DNA of 64,000 nt from Actinomycetota bacterium (GCA_016717115.1 JADKGE010000005.1:62001-126000), one strand, 5' to 3'; numbered from the stretch's first letter, positions 44,103 to 53,050 are shown. Notes: generated by a model not told the origin, from the sequence alone. Numbers and translations are program-made.

Positions 44103-44645
44103 CTACTGGGACGTGCCGATCCCGGCCATGAACGGCGTGACACCCAGAGGGAAGGGCTTGCCGGACGGGGCCGATGCCTCCAGCACGACCCGTGCCGTCG
44201 TGACGGGGCCGCCGCTGGAGGTGGCGAACGCAATGCGGGTGAGGGTGACGATCGGCGGGTCGTAGGCGGTGGCGGCGCCGACGGCGAACCAGGCGTGGCC
44301 GCGCGGTGCGAGCACGATCCGCTTCGGCTGGGACTGGGGTGCGTTCATGACGCCGCCCTTGCGAACGGTGATCGACTGTCTGCCCTGTGTGGTGGACGCA
44401 CGGGTGATCGCGGGATAGCCGTCCAGCGTGCAGGGTCTGCCCGAGGTATTGGTGACCGTGATGTACACGGCTGGCTGGGACATGCCCGCACCCGCGCCGG
44501 TGGCCTTGGCCGACAGTCCCGAGGCGGAGCACACCGGCAGGGCGAGCGTGGCGGCCTCGGCAGTGGAACCGCCACCGGCCAGCAGACCCGCTGCGAGGAG
44601 ACTGCAGGCCGCGGCTGATCGCCACAACCTGGACGTGATCGACAT
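44103..44645 (-). CDS. DUF4232 secreted protein
   Basis: 180 residues with a Sec signal (LWRSAAACSLLAAGLLAGGG) followed by a DUF4232-like beta domain: VYITVTNTSGRPCTLDGYPAITR, then IVLAPRGHAWFAVG. The CTLDGYP element is the family hallmark. Typical of actinobacterial surface or secreted proteins of unknown role. ATGGCGTCG-like upstream frames are not supported. Confidence 0.75.
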   Translation of the reverse strand: MSITSRLWRSAAACSLLAAGLLAGGGSTAEAATLALPVCSASGLSAKATGAGAGMSQPAVYITVTNTSGRPCTLDGYPAITRASTTQGRQSITVRKGGVMNAPQSQPKRIVLAPRGHAWFAVGAATAYDPPIVTLTRIAFATSSGGPVTTARVVLEASAPSGKPFPLGVTPFMAGIGTSQ

Positions 44646-44755
44646 GGTGCCTCCTCGGTCGTGCCCGCCTGCCGTGTCGGCAAGAACTCAGCGGCTGTCG
44701 CGCTTGCCCTGCCAGCGGGCATTCGTACCCTGGGTACCCGCCCGATTCTTCTCGC

Positions 44756-45202
44756 TCACGGGGGAACGCAGGCTGCGGTCCCCAGTTCGCTTGGCTGCGA
44801 CGGTGCGCCCTTGCTCGGTGCCTTCGACGAGGCGGCAGCCTTCGCGCCGCCCGCCTTGGCCTGCGCGGCCGCAGCCAGCCGCTCGTCGCGGAGTTCACGC
44901 GCCGACTGCCGTGCGAGAGTCGCGAGTCGGCCGCTGACCCGGCCGAGCGCCTCCTCGAACGCCTCCACCTTCAGGCGGGCGTGCGCGTTCTCACCATGCG
45001 CCTTGCCGCGGCCACCCTTCGCGGAGACCTTCGTGCTGGCCCCTCGGCGATAGACGCCCTGCACCTTGTTGCGAGCGCGAAGCACACGGGTGTGCAGTGC
45101 GGATGTCTCGTCCTCGTCAAGGAGCGCGAGCTTCGGCGCCTCCGTCTCAGCGATGAGAAGCCGCTCGTTCACTGTCAGGGCGGCGAGCAGGGTCTTGTTC
45201 AT
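44756..45202 (-). CDS. Conserved hypothetical basic protein, translationally coupled
   Basis: 148 residues, basic and Ala/Lys-rich: LTVNERLLIAETEAPKLALLDEDET, ARNKVQGVYRRGASTKVSAKGGRGKAHG, then a long helical tail. This pattern occurs in an uncharacterised actinobacterial family; I do not recognise a function. The ATG overlaps the stop of the acetolactate decarboxylase-like gene as ATGA, so the two proteins are made together. The basic body suits nucleic-acid binding, which is inference. Confidence 0.6.
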   Translation of the reverse strand: MNKTLLAALTVNERLLIAETEAPKLALLDEDETSALHTRVLRARNKVQGVYRRGASTKVSAKGGRGKAHGENAHARLKVEAFEEALGRVSGRLATLARQSARELRDERLAAAAQAKAGGAKAAASSKAPSKGAPSQPSELGTAACVPP

Positions 45203-46098
45203 TCCTTGGTCCTCCCGAGTTCATGCCGACGCTTCGGCGCAACGGTAGTGGCGGTGAGCGATCCTCGCGCGCCGTGCTCGGCGACATCCAGTGCGCGGGA
45301 GGTGTCACCGGCGAGGTCGGCCTCGAGGAACGCCTCGGTCTCGGGGATCGCCAGGTGGACATCGCTGACGTCGTTCAGTTCCACGCGCAGGGTGTCGGCG
45401 CTGAGGTCGATCACGTGACCGCCGTGTCGGCGATCGGCGCTGATGAAGTGGACGTGGTAGCCGGAGATGGCGATCGACTTGGTGTACTCCGGGCTCCAGA
45501 AGCCCACCAAGGTTCCCGTGATGTCCTCGAACAGGAAGACCGACTGGTGCGAGGTGGCCGTGACGAGATCGACCCCGGGCTCCGACTTGCAGGCCGCGCG
45601 TACCTCCATGGACCGGAACGTGCCGGTCGCCAGGAACGACACGATGCCGTTGTCGGAGGTGCGCACGGAGTCGAGGTGCGTGGTGATGTCGGTGTACGAC
45701 GAGACGTCGGTGAGCACCGCGGTGCGGACCGCGGCGAAGCTGACGACGCTGGCGAACGGGGTCAGCTCGCTGTCTGCGGCCTCCTCCACGGTTCCATCCG
45801 ACCGCGCCTGGTAGCAATGCCCGTCGACGAGGATCATCTCGCCGTCGAGGTCCTCGAAGGTGCCCAGGCCCACGTCGCCGTGGCGTCGGAGGTCGGCCAC
45901 CGAGACGCAGCCCTGGTACAGGCCCTGGACGATCGCACCGGATGTGGACACCTGGAAGATCGAGTGGTGCTCGATGTCGAGCGCCTCGGCCAGCGCTGCC
46001 TGGACGATGTGGCTGACGCTCTGGCCGCTGGTGCGCGACCGCTCGCTGAGCGCATCCCAGATGCTGCTCGACACGCGCGTGCTGAGGGTGTGGGGCAT
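45199..46098 (-). CDS. RHH (CopG-like) domain fused to acetolactate decarboxylase domain
   Basis: 299 residues. Residues 1-41 form a ribbon-helix-helix start (TRVSSSIWDALSERSRTSGQSVSHIVQAALAEA), as in CopG/Arc-type DNA-binding proteins. Residues 42-285 are alpha-acetolactate decarboxylase: IFQVSTSGAIVQGLYQG, LGTFEDLDGEMILVDG, and the Zn site GYHVHFISADRRHGGHV with its His ligands. ALDC makes acetoin from acetolactate. A DNA-binding head on a metabolic enzyme is unusual and suggests a trigger enzyme, or a repurposed regulatory dimer. TAGCCT at 46105 gives a leaderless start. Confidence 0.72.
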   Translation of the reverse strand: MPHTLSTRVSSSIWDALSERSRTSGQSVSHIVQAALAEALDIEHHSIFQVSTSGAIVQGLYQGCVSVADLRRHGDVGLGTFEDLDGEMILVDGHCYQARSDGTVEEAADSELTPFASVVSFAAVRTAVLTDVSSYTDITTHLDSVRTSDNGIVSFLATGTFRSMEVRAACKSEPGVDLVTATSHQSVFLFEDITGTLVGFWSPEYTKSIAISGYHVHFISADRRHGGHVIDLSADTLRVELNDVSDVHLAIPETEAFLEADLAGDTSRALDVAEHGARGSLTATTVAPKRRHELGRTKE

Positions 46099-46104
46099 AC
46101 CGGG

Positions 46105-46110
46105 AGGCTA
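46105..46110 (-). promoter_or_regulatory. Putative -10 of the RHH-ALDC gene (leaderless)
   Basis: Minus-strand TAGCCT lies 6 nt before the ATG at 46098. Confidence 0.4.
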
Positions 46111-46154
46111 ATGGGTACGCATTGGGCTGGACCACGATCGGGCGAAGGCACCAA

Positions 46155-46170
46155 GGCGCTGAAATGCGCC
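46155..46170 (-). terminator. Hairpin after the secreted protein gene
   Basis: GGCGC and GCGCC pair around a 6-base loop about 8 nt beyond the stop at 46178. Confidence 0.45.
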
Positions 46171-46177
46171 CTGCACG

Positions 46178-46819
46178 CTAGGGCCACAGGACCGTGCAAC
46201 GGTTGTTGCCGCTGGGGATCGGGGTCTGGTCGTCGATGTACTCGTACCCGGGGCAGCTCCAGATGCTGTCGCTGACCCCGATGTAGATCTGCTCGCCCAC
46301 GCTGTCGTCCATCCCGGTTGTGCAGCTCAGCCCCAGATTCGGGTCGAATATGCACAGGGGGTAGGGGATCGTGCGCCGGCCGAGCTCGACGAGGCGTTCG
46401 AGCGGGACGGCGCGAGCGGCCGCGTAGCGGGCCCTGCTTGCCGCGGTCGCCGGCCGGATCGTGATGCGACCGAAGGACAGGGCGCAGGTGTCATCGGCGA
46501 ACGGCACCTGGCACGGCACATGCGCGACCGTGCCGCCGGCCATCCCGAATCGGACGATCTCGTGAGATCGGACGAGCAGGCACTCCAGCCACACCTCGTC
46601 GCCTGCGACGCGCCGACAGGCGACGGTCCGGTCCGCATTCGTGAAGACCGTGCGCATGATCGGCTCGCCGGTGCCGGTATCGAACGGCGGTCGTGGTGCC
46701 GTGGCGACGCTGATGTCTCCCGCCGGAGCCAGCGGACTCGCCGTAGCGGTCGACGGGCCCGTGGCCGAGATCGCCGCGACCGAGAGCACCGTTGCCAGCA
46801 GCCACCGCCGAACCCTCAT
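46178..46819 (-). CDS. Secreted cysteine-containing protein
   Basis: 213 residues with a Sec signal (VRRWLLATVLSVAAISATG). The mature domain has four to eight cysteines, including ACRRVAGDEVWLECLLVR, HVPCQVPF, DTCALSF, SCTTGMDD and WSCPGY, likely in disulfides. No family recognised. A GTG at 46828 could also start it. Transcribed towards a stem-loop. Confidence 0.6.
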   Translation of the reverse strand: MRVRRWLLATVLSVAAISATGPSTATASPLAPAGDISVATAPRPPFDTGTGEPIMRTVFTNADRTVACRRVAGDEVWLECLLVRSHEIVRFGMAGGTVAHVPCQVPFADDTCALSFGRITIRPATAASRARYAAARAVPLERLVELGRRTIPYPLCIFDPNLGLSCTTGMDDSVGEQIYIGVSDSIWSCPGYEYIDDQTPIPSGNNRCTVLWP

Positions 46820-47270
46820 CGACCCCACCCCCCTGCACGCCGTTTCCAGCCGGACGACCCTGTACAGCCGCCTGAGCGATGCCCGTCAGTTCGTCCGAGC
46901 GTGACTGACGGCGAGGGTCTGCGGCTCATGCGCACGGAACACCCGCCCCCCGAGCCTGCTGCTCGCATCCGTGACCCATGTCGAGTCCGGCAGTGGTCCA
47001 GGTCGAGCGCCTCGTGAACGAGGGTGTCGAACGCGAGGCCCGCCGTGTAGTCCTGGGTGACAGCGCTGCGGAGATGGGCAGGGACCAGTTGTCGTCCTCG
47101 TGATTCACGAGATCACCTCGAGTCACCAGCGACCGGCGCACGCGCGCACGATTCGGGCTCCATCGGACCACCAGCACACCCGGGAGTCAACGCGAGAGAC
47201 GCGCATCGACTTGGTCCCGTCCCTACGCTGGTTCGAGGCGACGAATCCTCGCCTCCGGAGGGGACCGGTG
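46820..47270. other. Gene-poor gap with a possible gene remnant
   Basis: No intact gene is supported. On the minus strand about 47090-46985 reads in one frame as a coding-like stretch (VPAHLRSAVTQDYTAG, then LAFDTLVHEALDLDHCRTR) with high GC at third positions. It has no ATG, GTG or TTG start after the upstream in-frame stop and no downstream continuation, so it looks like a decayed fragment. The rest holds the promoter region for the carotenoid gene (TACGCT near 47224). Confidence 0.3.
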
Positions 47271-48197
47271 ATGGTGATGGACGAGCGCACACTGTCCCGA
47301 TCGCATCTCGTGATGCTGGGCGTGGTCCTCTTCTTCTACGCCGTGATGACGGTGCTCGTCGCGATCAGCTGGGCTCGGCACGATGCTGGCCTCCAGATGC
47401 AGGTGGCCGGCCTCGGCCTGTCCGTGATGTATGTCGTCTGCGTGTGGCACTGCACAGTGGTCAAGGGTGGTCGGCAGGCGGTCGTGTTCTTCGCCTTCGC
47501 CGCGGTGATCACGTTCTCCGCGGAGTACGTCGGCAACAACTTCGGCTGGATCTTCGGCGAGTACCACTACACCGGCAGCCTCGGTCCTCGCATCGGTGGC
47601 GTGCCCGTCCTGATCGTCGTGGTGTGGGGCGTCGTCCTCTACTCGTCCCTCAGGCTCGTCACCTGGATCAGCGGGGCATCGGCACGTGAGCGTCCCCGCA
47701 ACTGGCCCCGCAGGGTCGGCTGGAGCGCGATGCTCGCCGCCGCCACCGGCTTCGTGGCAGCGTCCTGGGACCTCATGGCGGACCCCATGGCCGTGTCCGG
47801 CGTGTGGAAGAGCCTGCTCGGCCTCGAACCATGGTGGTGGTGGCAGGGCGGCACGTACCTCCCGGAACTGCGGGTCTGGCAGGGGGCAGGCGGCATCCCG
47901 GTGTCCAACTTCGTCGGCTGGTTCGGCGTCGTCTTCGTCATCGTGTTCGTGTTCACGCTGCTCCTCGAACGGCCGGACCGCGCGACGAACCGCGCCCTCG
48001 ACGCCGTCCCCTGGCTGATCTACGCCTACCTCTACTACACGATGGTCGCCGCGATCCTCGAGATGAACACGTATGACCCCGGGATCCACCAGGCCGTGCT
48101 CATCGGCAGCTTCACCATGGGCCCGGTCATCCTTCTCGGACTCATCCGGCTCGTCGGCGCGGATGAGGTCGACGGTGGTGGCGACGTGGTTCCGTAG
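47271..48197 (+). CDS. CruF-like carotenoid biosynthesis membrane protein
   Basis: 308 residues and about seven membrane helices. ITFSAEYVGNNFGWIFGEYHYTG is a DUF422/CruF-type segment, and WDLMADPMAV and GIPVSNFVGWF carry the acidic and aromatic residues typical of the carotenoid 1,2-hydratase/CruF family. Probably hydrates or modifies the psi end of a carotenoid. GGAGGGG lies 7 nt before the ATG at 47271. No other carotenoid genes are in the window, so it is isolated or part of a scattered pathway. Confidence 0.75.
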   Translation: MVMDERTLSRSHLVMLGVVLFFYAVMTVLVAISWARHDAGLQMQVAGLGLSVMYVVCVWHCTVVKGGRQAVVFFAFAAVITFSAEYVGNNFGWIFGEYHYTGSLGPRIGGVPVLIVVVWGVVLYSSLRLVTWISGASARERPRNWPRRVGWSAMLAAATGFVAASWDLMADPMAVSGVWKSLLGLEPWWWWQGGTYLPELRVWQGAGGIPVSNFVGWFGVVFVIVFVFTLLLERPDRATNRALDAVPWLIYAYLYYTMVAAILEMNTYDPGIHQAVLIGSFTMGPVILLGLIRLVGADEVDGGGDVVP

Positions 48198-48244
48198 CGG
48201 TGGTTCAAGGAGGATGCCCGCGGTGCCTGTACGTGGCATTCGAT

Positions 48245-48271
48245 CCCCCCACTACGGCAACACGTGGGGGG
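48245..48271 (+). terminator. Strong GC hairpin after the CruF-like gene
   Basis: CCCCCCAC and GTGGGGGG form a perfect 8-bp stem with an 11-base loop about 50 nt after the stop. Likely transcription terminator. Confidence 0.6.
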
Positions 48272-48465
48272 AAGGGCGGCGCAAGTTCGCACTCGCCTGG
48301 GGAGGAATGGCGCGGGTGGCACGCACTGAGCACTTCACCGAACCAAGGATTGGCGTCATTTGGCCGTAGCGACCCCGCCGACGGGTCGAACAGGTCCAAG
48401 CGCCGGTAAATTTGGTGAGGACCGTCTGCAGCGTCACGACGTCGCCGGATGAGGAGGTGGCAACG

Positions 48466-49122
48466 GTGTCGCCAGAGTCGGAGTCTCTCTCCCGAATATT
48501 GAACGGCGCGACTGATTCCGTGCGCCTTCAAGCGGCGATGCAGGCGGGCATGGCGCCGTCAGCCGAGTACATCAATCCGCTGGTCGAACGGTGCGGGGTT
48601 GAGCCCGACTTCTTCGTCCGAGACATGCTCACTTGGGCTCTCATCCAGCATGACCACGACCAAGTCATCGCGCGTGTCCTTCCGGAGCTGGACTCGCCGG
48701 TCGCGCAGGCTCGTGCGCAGGCTCTCCACACACTGTCGAAGGTCGGAGACACCAGAACCTGGCCCGCCATCACAACGGCACTCCTAGCCGACGGCGACGA
48801 TGAAGTCGCTCGAACCGCTTGGCGCACCGCGGCCGGGCTGGTTCCCGACCAGTCCAAGGAGTGGCTTGCTGAGAGGCTGGCTGCGCAGTTCGGGAGGGGC
48901 GGCAGGGACGTGCGCCTCAGCCTGAGCCAAGCCCTGTGCTCCTTGGGGCAGGATTCGCTGCCCGTCATCGAGCAGGCGATGCGGTCCGACCACGACCAAG
49001 TCCGGCTTCACGCGCTGACGACGAAGCGGATTCTTGACGACCCGGACCTTGCGTTCGACACGGCGCTCGAGCAGGCGAAGCGAGTTCACACGCTCCGCGG
49101 CGCACCTCTGATGGAAACCTGA
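48466..49122 (+). CDS. HEAT-repeat protein
   Basis: 218 residues made mostly of HEAT-type helical repeats (SPVAQARAQALHTLSKVGDTRTWPAI, DDEVARTAWRTAAGLV, DVRLSLSQALCSLG, DHDQVRLHALTTKRIL). A scaffold for protein-protein contacts; partner unknown. The GTG at 48466 has GAGGAGG 8 nt upstream, preferred over the frame opening at 48412. TAAATT near 48407 is a -10 candidate. Confidence 0.65.
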   Translation: MSPESESLSRILNGATDSVRLQAAMQAGMAPSAEYINPLVERCGVEPDFFVRDMLTWALIQHDHDQVIARVLPELDSPVAQARAQALHTLSKVGDTRTWPAITTALLADGDDEVARTAWRTAAGLVPDQSKEWLAERLAAQFGRGGRDVRLSLSQALCSLGQDSLPVIEQAMRSDHDQVRLHALTTKRILDDPDLAFDTALEQAKRVHTLRGAPLMET

Positions 49123-49222
49123 GCACGGCGCCCCAATCTGCTCCGGTCGGGCCTGGCATCGAGTGGGTGCGGTGCCCTCGTCAAGCACAGGGGGCTGACG
49201 CTTGTGCCGCCTTATCCCCGAC

Positions 49223-49264
49223 CTGTTGCCGTAGCCCCCCCGGCCAGACCCTTAACGGCAACAG
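49223..49264. repeat. 10-bp perfect inverted repeat in a convergent gap
   Basis: CTGTTGCCGT and ACGGCAACAG pair across 22 bases. A smaller palindrome, GCGGAC-AA-GTCCGC, follows at 49278-49291. Both lie between the HEAT-repeat and GNAT stop codons, so terminator or small-RNA roles are possible. Confidence 0.45.
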
Positions 49265-49380
49265 CTGGTGGATAGCGGCGGACAAGTCCGCTGGGGGCGA
49301 TTTCGGCGTCCCGTGGTGATGGCTCCGACCTCGCGTGGCCACCCTTCGACGCGAGCGCCATTTCCCACCGGCCCAATCGG

Positions 49381-49899
49381 TCAGTCGACCGCGAGCGACT
49401 TCTCCATGAACCTCAGGTGCGTCACAAGGTCGGCCGGATAGTCGTGGTACGGCGGGCACTCGCGGAAGCCGAGCGACTCATACATCCTCAGCGCCTCCTC
49501 GTTCTGGAAGCCCGTGTCCAGCCGCATCGCCTGGTAGCCATCGGCAAGTGCCGCGTCGAGCAGTGCCTGGCACAGCCTCCGCCCGGTGCCCGCCCCCTGG
49601 AATCGATCCGGAACGAACAGCCGCTTCATCTCACACGACCCATCACCCAGGTCCCGACAAGCGATCCCTCCCACGACCAGGTCCCCGCGCCTCGCGAGCA
49701 GCACCAGGCCCTTCGGCGGCCCGAATGTGTCGCGCAACGAACTCAACTCCGCGTCCAACGCCTGGTGACCACCCACCGCATCTATGAATCCGGGGAGGTC
49801 TGAATACCGAGCCTGGAGCCACCCCCAGTACTCACGAATCAGATCCCCAAACGCCGCATAGTCATCGTCTGTCGTGGCAACCACGATCTCCTCAGGCAT
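49381..49899 (-). CDS. GNAT N-acetyltransferase
   Basis: 172 residues. The acetyl-CoA site appears as CEMKRLFVPDRFQGAGTGRRLCQALLDAALADGY (motif A, with R/Q-x-x-G-x-G/A as QGAGTG), followed by MRLDTGFQNEEALRMYESLGF (motif B). Substrate unknown. The ATG at 49899 is used; longer starts add unsupported sequence. Confidence 0.82.
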   Translation of the reverse strand: MPEEIVVATTDDDYAAFGDLIREYWGWLQARYSDLPGFIDAVGGHQALDAELSSLRDTFGPPKGLVLLARRGDLVVGGIACRDLGDGSCEMKRLFVPDRFQGAGTGRRLCQALLDAALADGYQAMRLDTGFQNEEALRMYESLGFRECPPYHDYPADLVTHLRFMEKSLAVD

Positions 49900-50081
49900 T
49901 GCCGCATAGTGCCACTCCCCGGTCACGACCGCCGGAGGATGCGAACGCGAATGCCAAGCTGCCCCAGCGCAGACGACGAGGTTCGTGGCCGCGCGTGACA
50001 TCGCTCGTCGGCGTAGCCTGAAAGCGATCGTCCGCGCGACGAGGATGCGATGAGGCGATCGCTATCCCAGGGGTGATGATC

Positions 50082-50663
50082 ATGGTGAATCGGTGGAGTC
50101 GAGCGGTTGTGATAGTCGCGAGTAGTGTTCTGGCGCTCGCCATCCCGGCTGGGTCACCCGCATATGCGGATATGTCCGCTGACGCGGGCTCGCAACCGGC
50201 AGTCGCGTCTGTGCCCGCAGCCGCTAGTTCTGCTGTGCCATCAGCGCCGACACGTGTCGCCCTGTGGATCACCGGGGACCTGAAGCTCAGCACCACCTGG
50301 AGGCAGCCAGCCACCGGCCGACCGATCGATCGCTATCGGGTCGGGATGTCTGTGGTCTACCCCGGCTCCTCCTCCTGGAGCGAGTGGCGAACCAAAACCT
50401 TTGCCCCCTCGGTTCGTCGGGTCACCATGACAGTCCAAACCGCGTGCCTGAAGGTCATGGTGGCCGTCCAGGCCCGCAACGCCAGTGGCTGGGGGCCGCT
50501 ATCCGAGCCCGTCATCAAGTCGATGCCCTGCGCCACGCCGCCACCTGAGCCCGAACCGACAGCATCTGCTCCGGCGCCAGAGCCCGTGGCGCCGCCGGTG
50601 GATCCTTGCGCCAAGTACCCGGCAGGATCCATGGACTACATTCTCTGCAACCACCAGCCCTAG
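50082..50663 (+). CDS. Secreted FN3-like protein
   Basis: 193 residues with a Sec signal (SRAVVIVASSVLALAIPAG) cleaved near 30, one FN3-like domain (ALWITGDLKLSTTWRQPATGRPIDRYRV to NASGWGPLSEP) and a Pro-rich C-terminus ending in a pair of cysteines. The start could be the GTG at 50073 or the ATGs at 50076 or 50082; AGGGG favours 50082. Function unknown, probably cell-surface or secreted. Confidence 0.62.
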   Translation: MVNRWSRAVVIVASSVLALAIPAGSPAYADMSADAGSQPAVASVPAAASSAVPSAPTRVALWITGDLKLSTTWRQPATGRPIDRYRVGMSVVYPGSSSWSEWRTKTFAPSVRRVTMTVQTACLKVMVAVQARNASGWGPLSEPVIKSMPCATPPPEPEPTASAPAPEPVAPPVDPCAKYPAGSMDYILCNHQP

Positions 50664-50811
50664 CCGCCAGCTCGGCCGGCCGCGACCTGCGTCGGGGCCA
50701 CAACGAATGTCGTCTCTGCACCTGAACCGAGTGCTGAACCGGTGGTCGTCAGGTAGCGGCCTGTGACGGCGAGCGTCGTGGATATGGCGCTGTCACGTGC
50801 CGCCGGGGAGT

Positions 50812-50817
50812 TAGGGT
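50812..50817 (+). promoter_or_regulatory. Putative -10 of the AAA ATPase gene
   Basis: TAGGGT lies 7 nt before the GTG at 50825, suggesting a leaderless mRNA. Confidence 0.4.
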
Positions 50818-50824
50818 CACAGGC

Positions 50825-52168
50825 GTGAGCTCTGCCAACCCTCTCCACGGCCTCGACGCGCGCTCAGGATTCGTGGCCATCCGGTCGCGCGCCGACGAGT
50901 TCCCTCCGCAGTGCCGTGAGGAGCTCGCGGGCATGATGGCGCTGGTGCTGGCGGCGCACAGGGCCGACGCCGACGGACGGCTACCAGAGCAGGTGCGCGC
51001 CCACCTCGAGACCCTGCAGAGCGTCTTCACCCCGTACGACCCGCTGTTTCGCGGCCTGATCGACAGGGCCCGCCCGTGGCTGTCGACTCCCTCGCCCGTG
51101 GTGCGCACGCTCGCGGTAACGGGACAGCATGACGCGTATGTCGAGCTGATCGCCGACGCGCTCGGGTTCGCCGCATCCTTGCCTCCCGTCGAGGACGGGC
51201 CCACGCACACGGCGCAGCTGCTGGTTCTCGCGCAGTCCGCACAGCGCTCGTTCGACAACGAAGGCGACGACCACGACGAGGGGTCCGTCGGCGGGGCGGC
51301 CTCGCCCCGGCGGGCCGCGCCCCCGCTGAGGTCCGTGCCCAAGCCCGTGCCCGTGCGGCCCGCCAGCCCCGTCGAGTCTCTCGACGCGCTGTTCGCGGAG
51401 CTGGACGGCCTCATCGGGCTGTCCGCCGTGAAGGCGGAGGTGAAGCGCCAGGCCGCGTCGCTTCGCGTGGAGCGCCTGCGGGCGGCTGCGGATCTTCGCA
51501 ATCCCGACGTCACCCGCCATCTGGTGTTCACCGGCAACCCCGGCACGGGCAAGACGACCGTGGCACGCCTCGTCGCACGCATCTACGCGGCGGTGGGCCT
51601 GCTGGCCTCTGGACAGCTGGTGGAGGTCGACCGTTCGGGACTGGTGGCCGGCTACGTCGGCCAGAGCGAGCAGCGCACGACGGAGGTGATCGCCTCCGCC
51701 GTCGGCGGGGTGCTGTTCATCGACGAGGCGTACGCCTTGGAGGGCGACACGTTCGCCGAGAACGTGGTGGACACGCTGGTGAAGGCCGCCGAGGACCATC
51801 GCGACGACATGGTGATCATCCTTGCCGGATACACCGAGCCGATGGCCCGGTTCCTGGACGTGAATCCCGGGCTGGCCTCGAGGTTCGCGACGGTCATCGA
51901 GTTCGAGGACTACACCGACGACGAGCTGGTGGCGATCTTCTCCTCCATGGCCTCCGCGGCGGACTACGCCTATGCCCCCGCGGTCCTCGAAGCAATTCGC
52001 GTCGTGCTGACCGGCGCTGTCCGCGACGAGTCGTTCGGCAATGCACGGTTCGTGCGCAACGTGTTCGAGGACGCGGTCGCGCAGCATGCCTGGCGGCTCC
52101 GCGACGTCGCGGCTCCATCCGTGGAGCAACTGCGCACGCTCGTGCCGGAGGACATTGTCAGCGGGTGA
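50825..52168 (+). CDS. CbbX/SpoVK-type AAA ATPase
   Basis: 447 residues. An N-terminal helical domain and an acidic linker (to about 175) precede the AAA module: ELDGLIGLSAVKAEV, Walker A GNPGTGKTT at about 237, the pore-loop-like RSGLVAGYVGQSEQ, Walker B VLFIDEAY at about 296, and GLASRFATVIEF with the Arg finger. Closest in style to CbbX/EccA-type ATPases that remodel substrate proteins. No ESX/T7SS or RuBisCO genes are adjacent, so the client is unknown. Confidence 0.82.
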   Translation: MSSANPLHGLDARSGFVAIRSRADEFPPQCREELAGMMALVLAAHRADADGRLPEQVRAHLETLQSVFTPYDPLFRGLIDRARPWLSTPSPVVRTLAVTGQHDAYVELIADALGFAASLPPVEDGPTHTAQLLVLAQSAQRSFDNEGDDHDEGSVGGAASPRRAAPPLRSVPKPVPVRPASPVESLDALFAELDGLIGLSAVKAEVKRQAASLRVERLRAAADLRNPDVTRHLVFTGNPGTGKTTVARLVARIYAAVGLLASGQLVEVDRSGLVAGYVGQSEQRTTEVIASAVGGVLFIDEAYALEGDTFAENVVDTLVKAAEDHRDDMVIILAGYTEPMARFLDVNPGLASRFATVIEFEDYTDDELVAIFSSMASAADYAYAPAVLEAIRVVLTGAVRDESFGNARFVRNVFEDAVAQHAWRLRDVAAPSVEQLRTLVPEDIVSG

Positions 52169-52200
52169 TTCGGTGACCGCGCCCTCTGGCCGGTGCGCCA

Positions 52201-52840
52201 TCACGCATCCCGCTCGTCGCCCACAAGCCAGGCGACGTCGCCGAGCCTCGGGTCCACGTCGATCAGCCAGGCCTGCTGCGTCCTCAGGAGCCGACTGAAC
52301 GCATCAGCAGAGGCCGCCTGCGAGGGCGGAAACCACTGCTGCCACTGCGGAAGCGACACCGATCCCGGAACGTCGCCGCATCGCTCTCGCACCTCGGCGA
52401 CAAGGCGCTCGCTCTCGGCCGTGCACCACTCGTCGAGCTGGCGCCACCCTTGGCCGACTGCGACGAGGCTGGTCGATCGTGGCATCGCGTCCAGGCCCGT
52501 CAGGTGTCGAGAGCTCGATGCCCACGCCGTTCATGATCGAGTGCTGGCCCAGGGGCAGGATCCGCTGGCCACCGAGGGCGCCCGCCGCCCATGCGTCCAC
52601 GTCTCGACAAGGTGAGCACCCGAACCACGACCATGGCGCCGAGTTGCGCAGAGGAGCCCGCCGGCAAACGTGGCACAGCCACCCGCTCCAGCCGGCCATG
52701 CCCAGATCCGGCAGGAGCACCTCGGCGCGGCGAAGAAGCTCCAGCTCCTTGCGCCGCTCCGTCGGGGCGGCCAGACGCGGCCGCCACCGCACCCCCTGCG
52801 CCCGAGCCTCGTCGGGCGTGAGGTACCCGTCGGCTTCCAT
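52201..52840 (-). pseudogene. Zinc-ribbon protein gene with an apparent frameshift
   Basis: The ATG at 52840 (AAGGA 6 nt upstream) opens a protein with TPDEARAQGVRWRPRL and two CxxC pairs (WLCHVCRRAP, WFGCSPCRD), a zinc ribbon. In its frame the sequence stays sensible to about 52510 and then turns into Arg-rich noise up to a stop at 52304. From there a +/-1 frame (52201-52485) continues coherently: RSTSLVAVGQGWRQLDEWC, LPQWQQWFPPSQ, GDVAWLVGD. One deletion or insertion near 52490-52515 best explains this. It may be a real lesion or an assembly error. Confidence 0.55.
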
Positions 52841-53050
52841 GGTCGTTCCTTCCGCTCTTCCCCGAACAGGGGCGGATCTTCCACCGGAGCCACCGTGCGC
52901 GTCGCGCGGTTGGCGCCTGGCAAGCCGGAGGGCTTGTCGCCAGGACTCTTGATCCATGGCCAACGATAGGCGATGGCCCTGACATCGCCGGGATGGTGCC
53001 GTCAGGCAGCACGGCGCCTCATCGACGCTGATTCCCCCGTCTTGCCGGTG

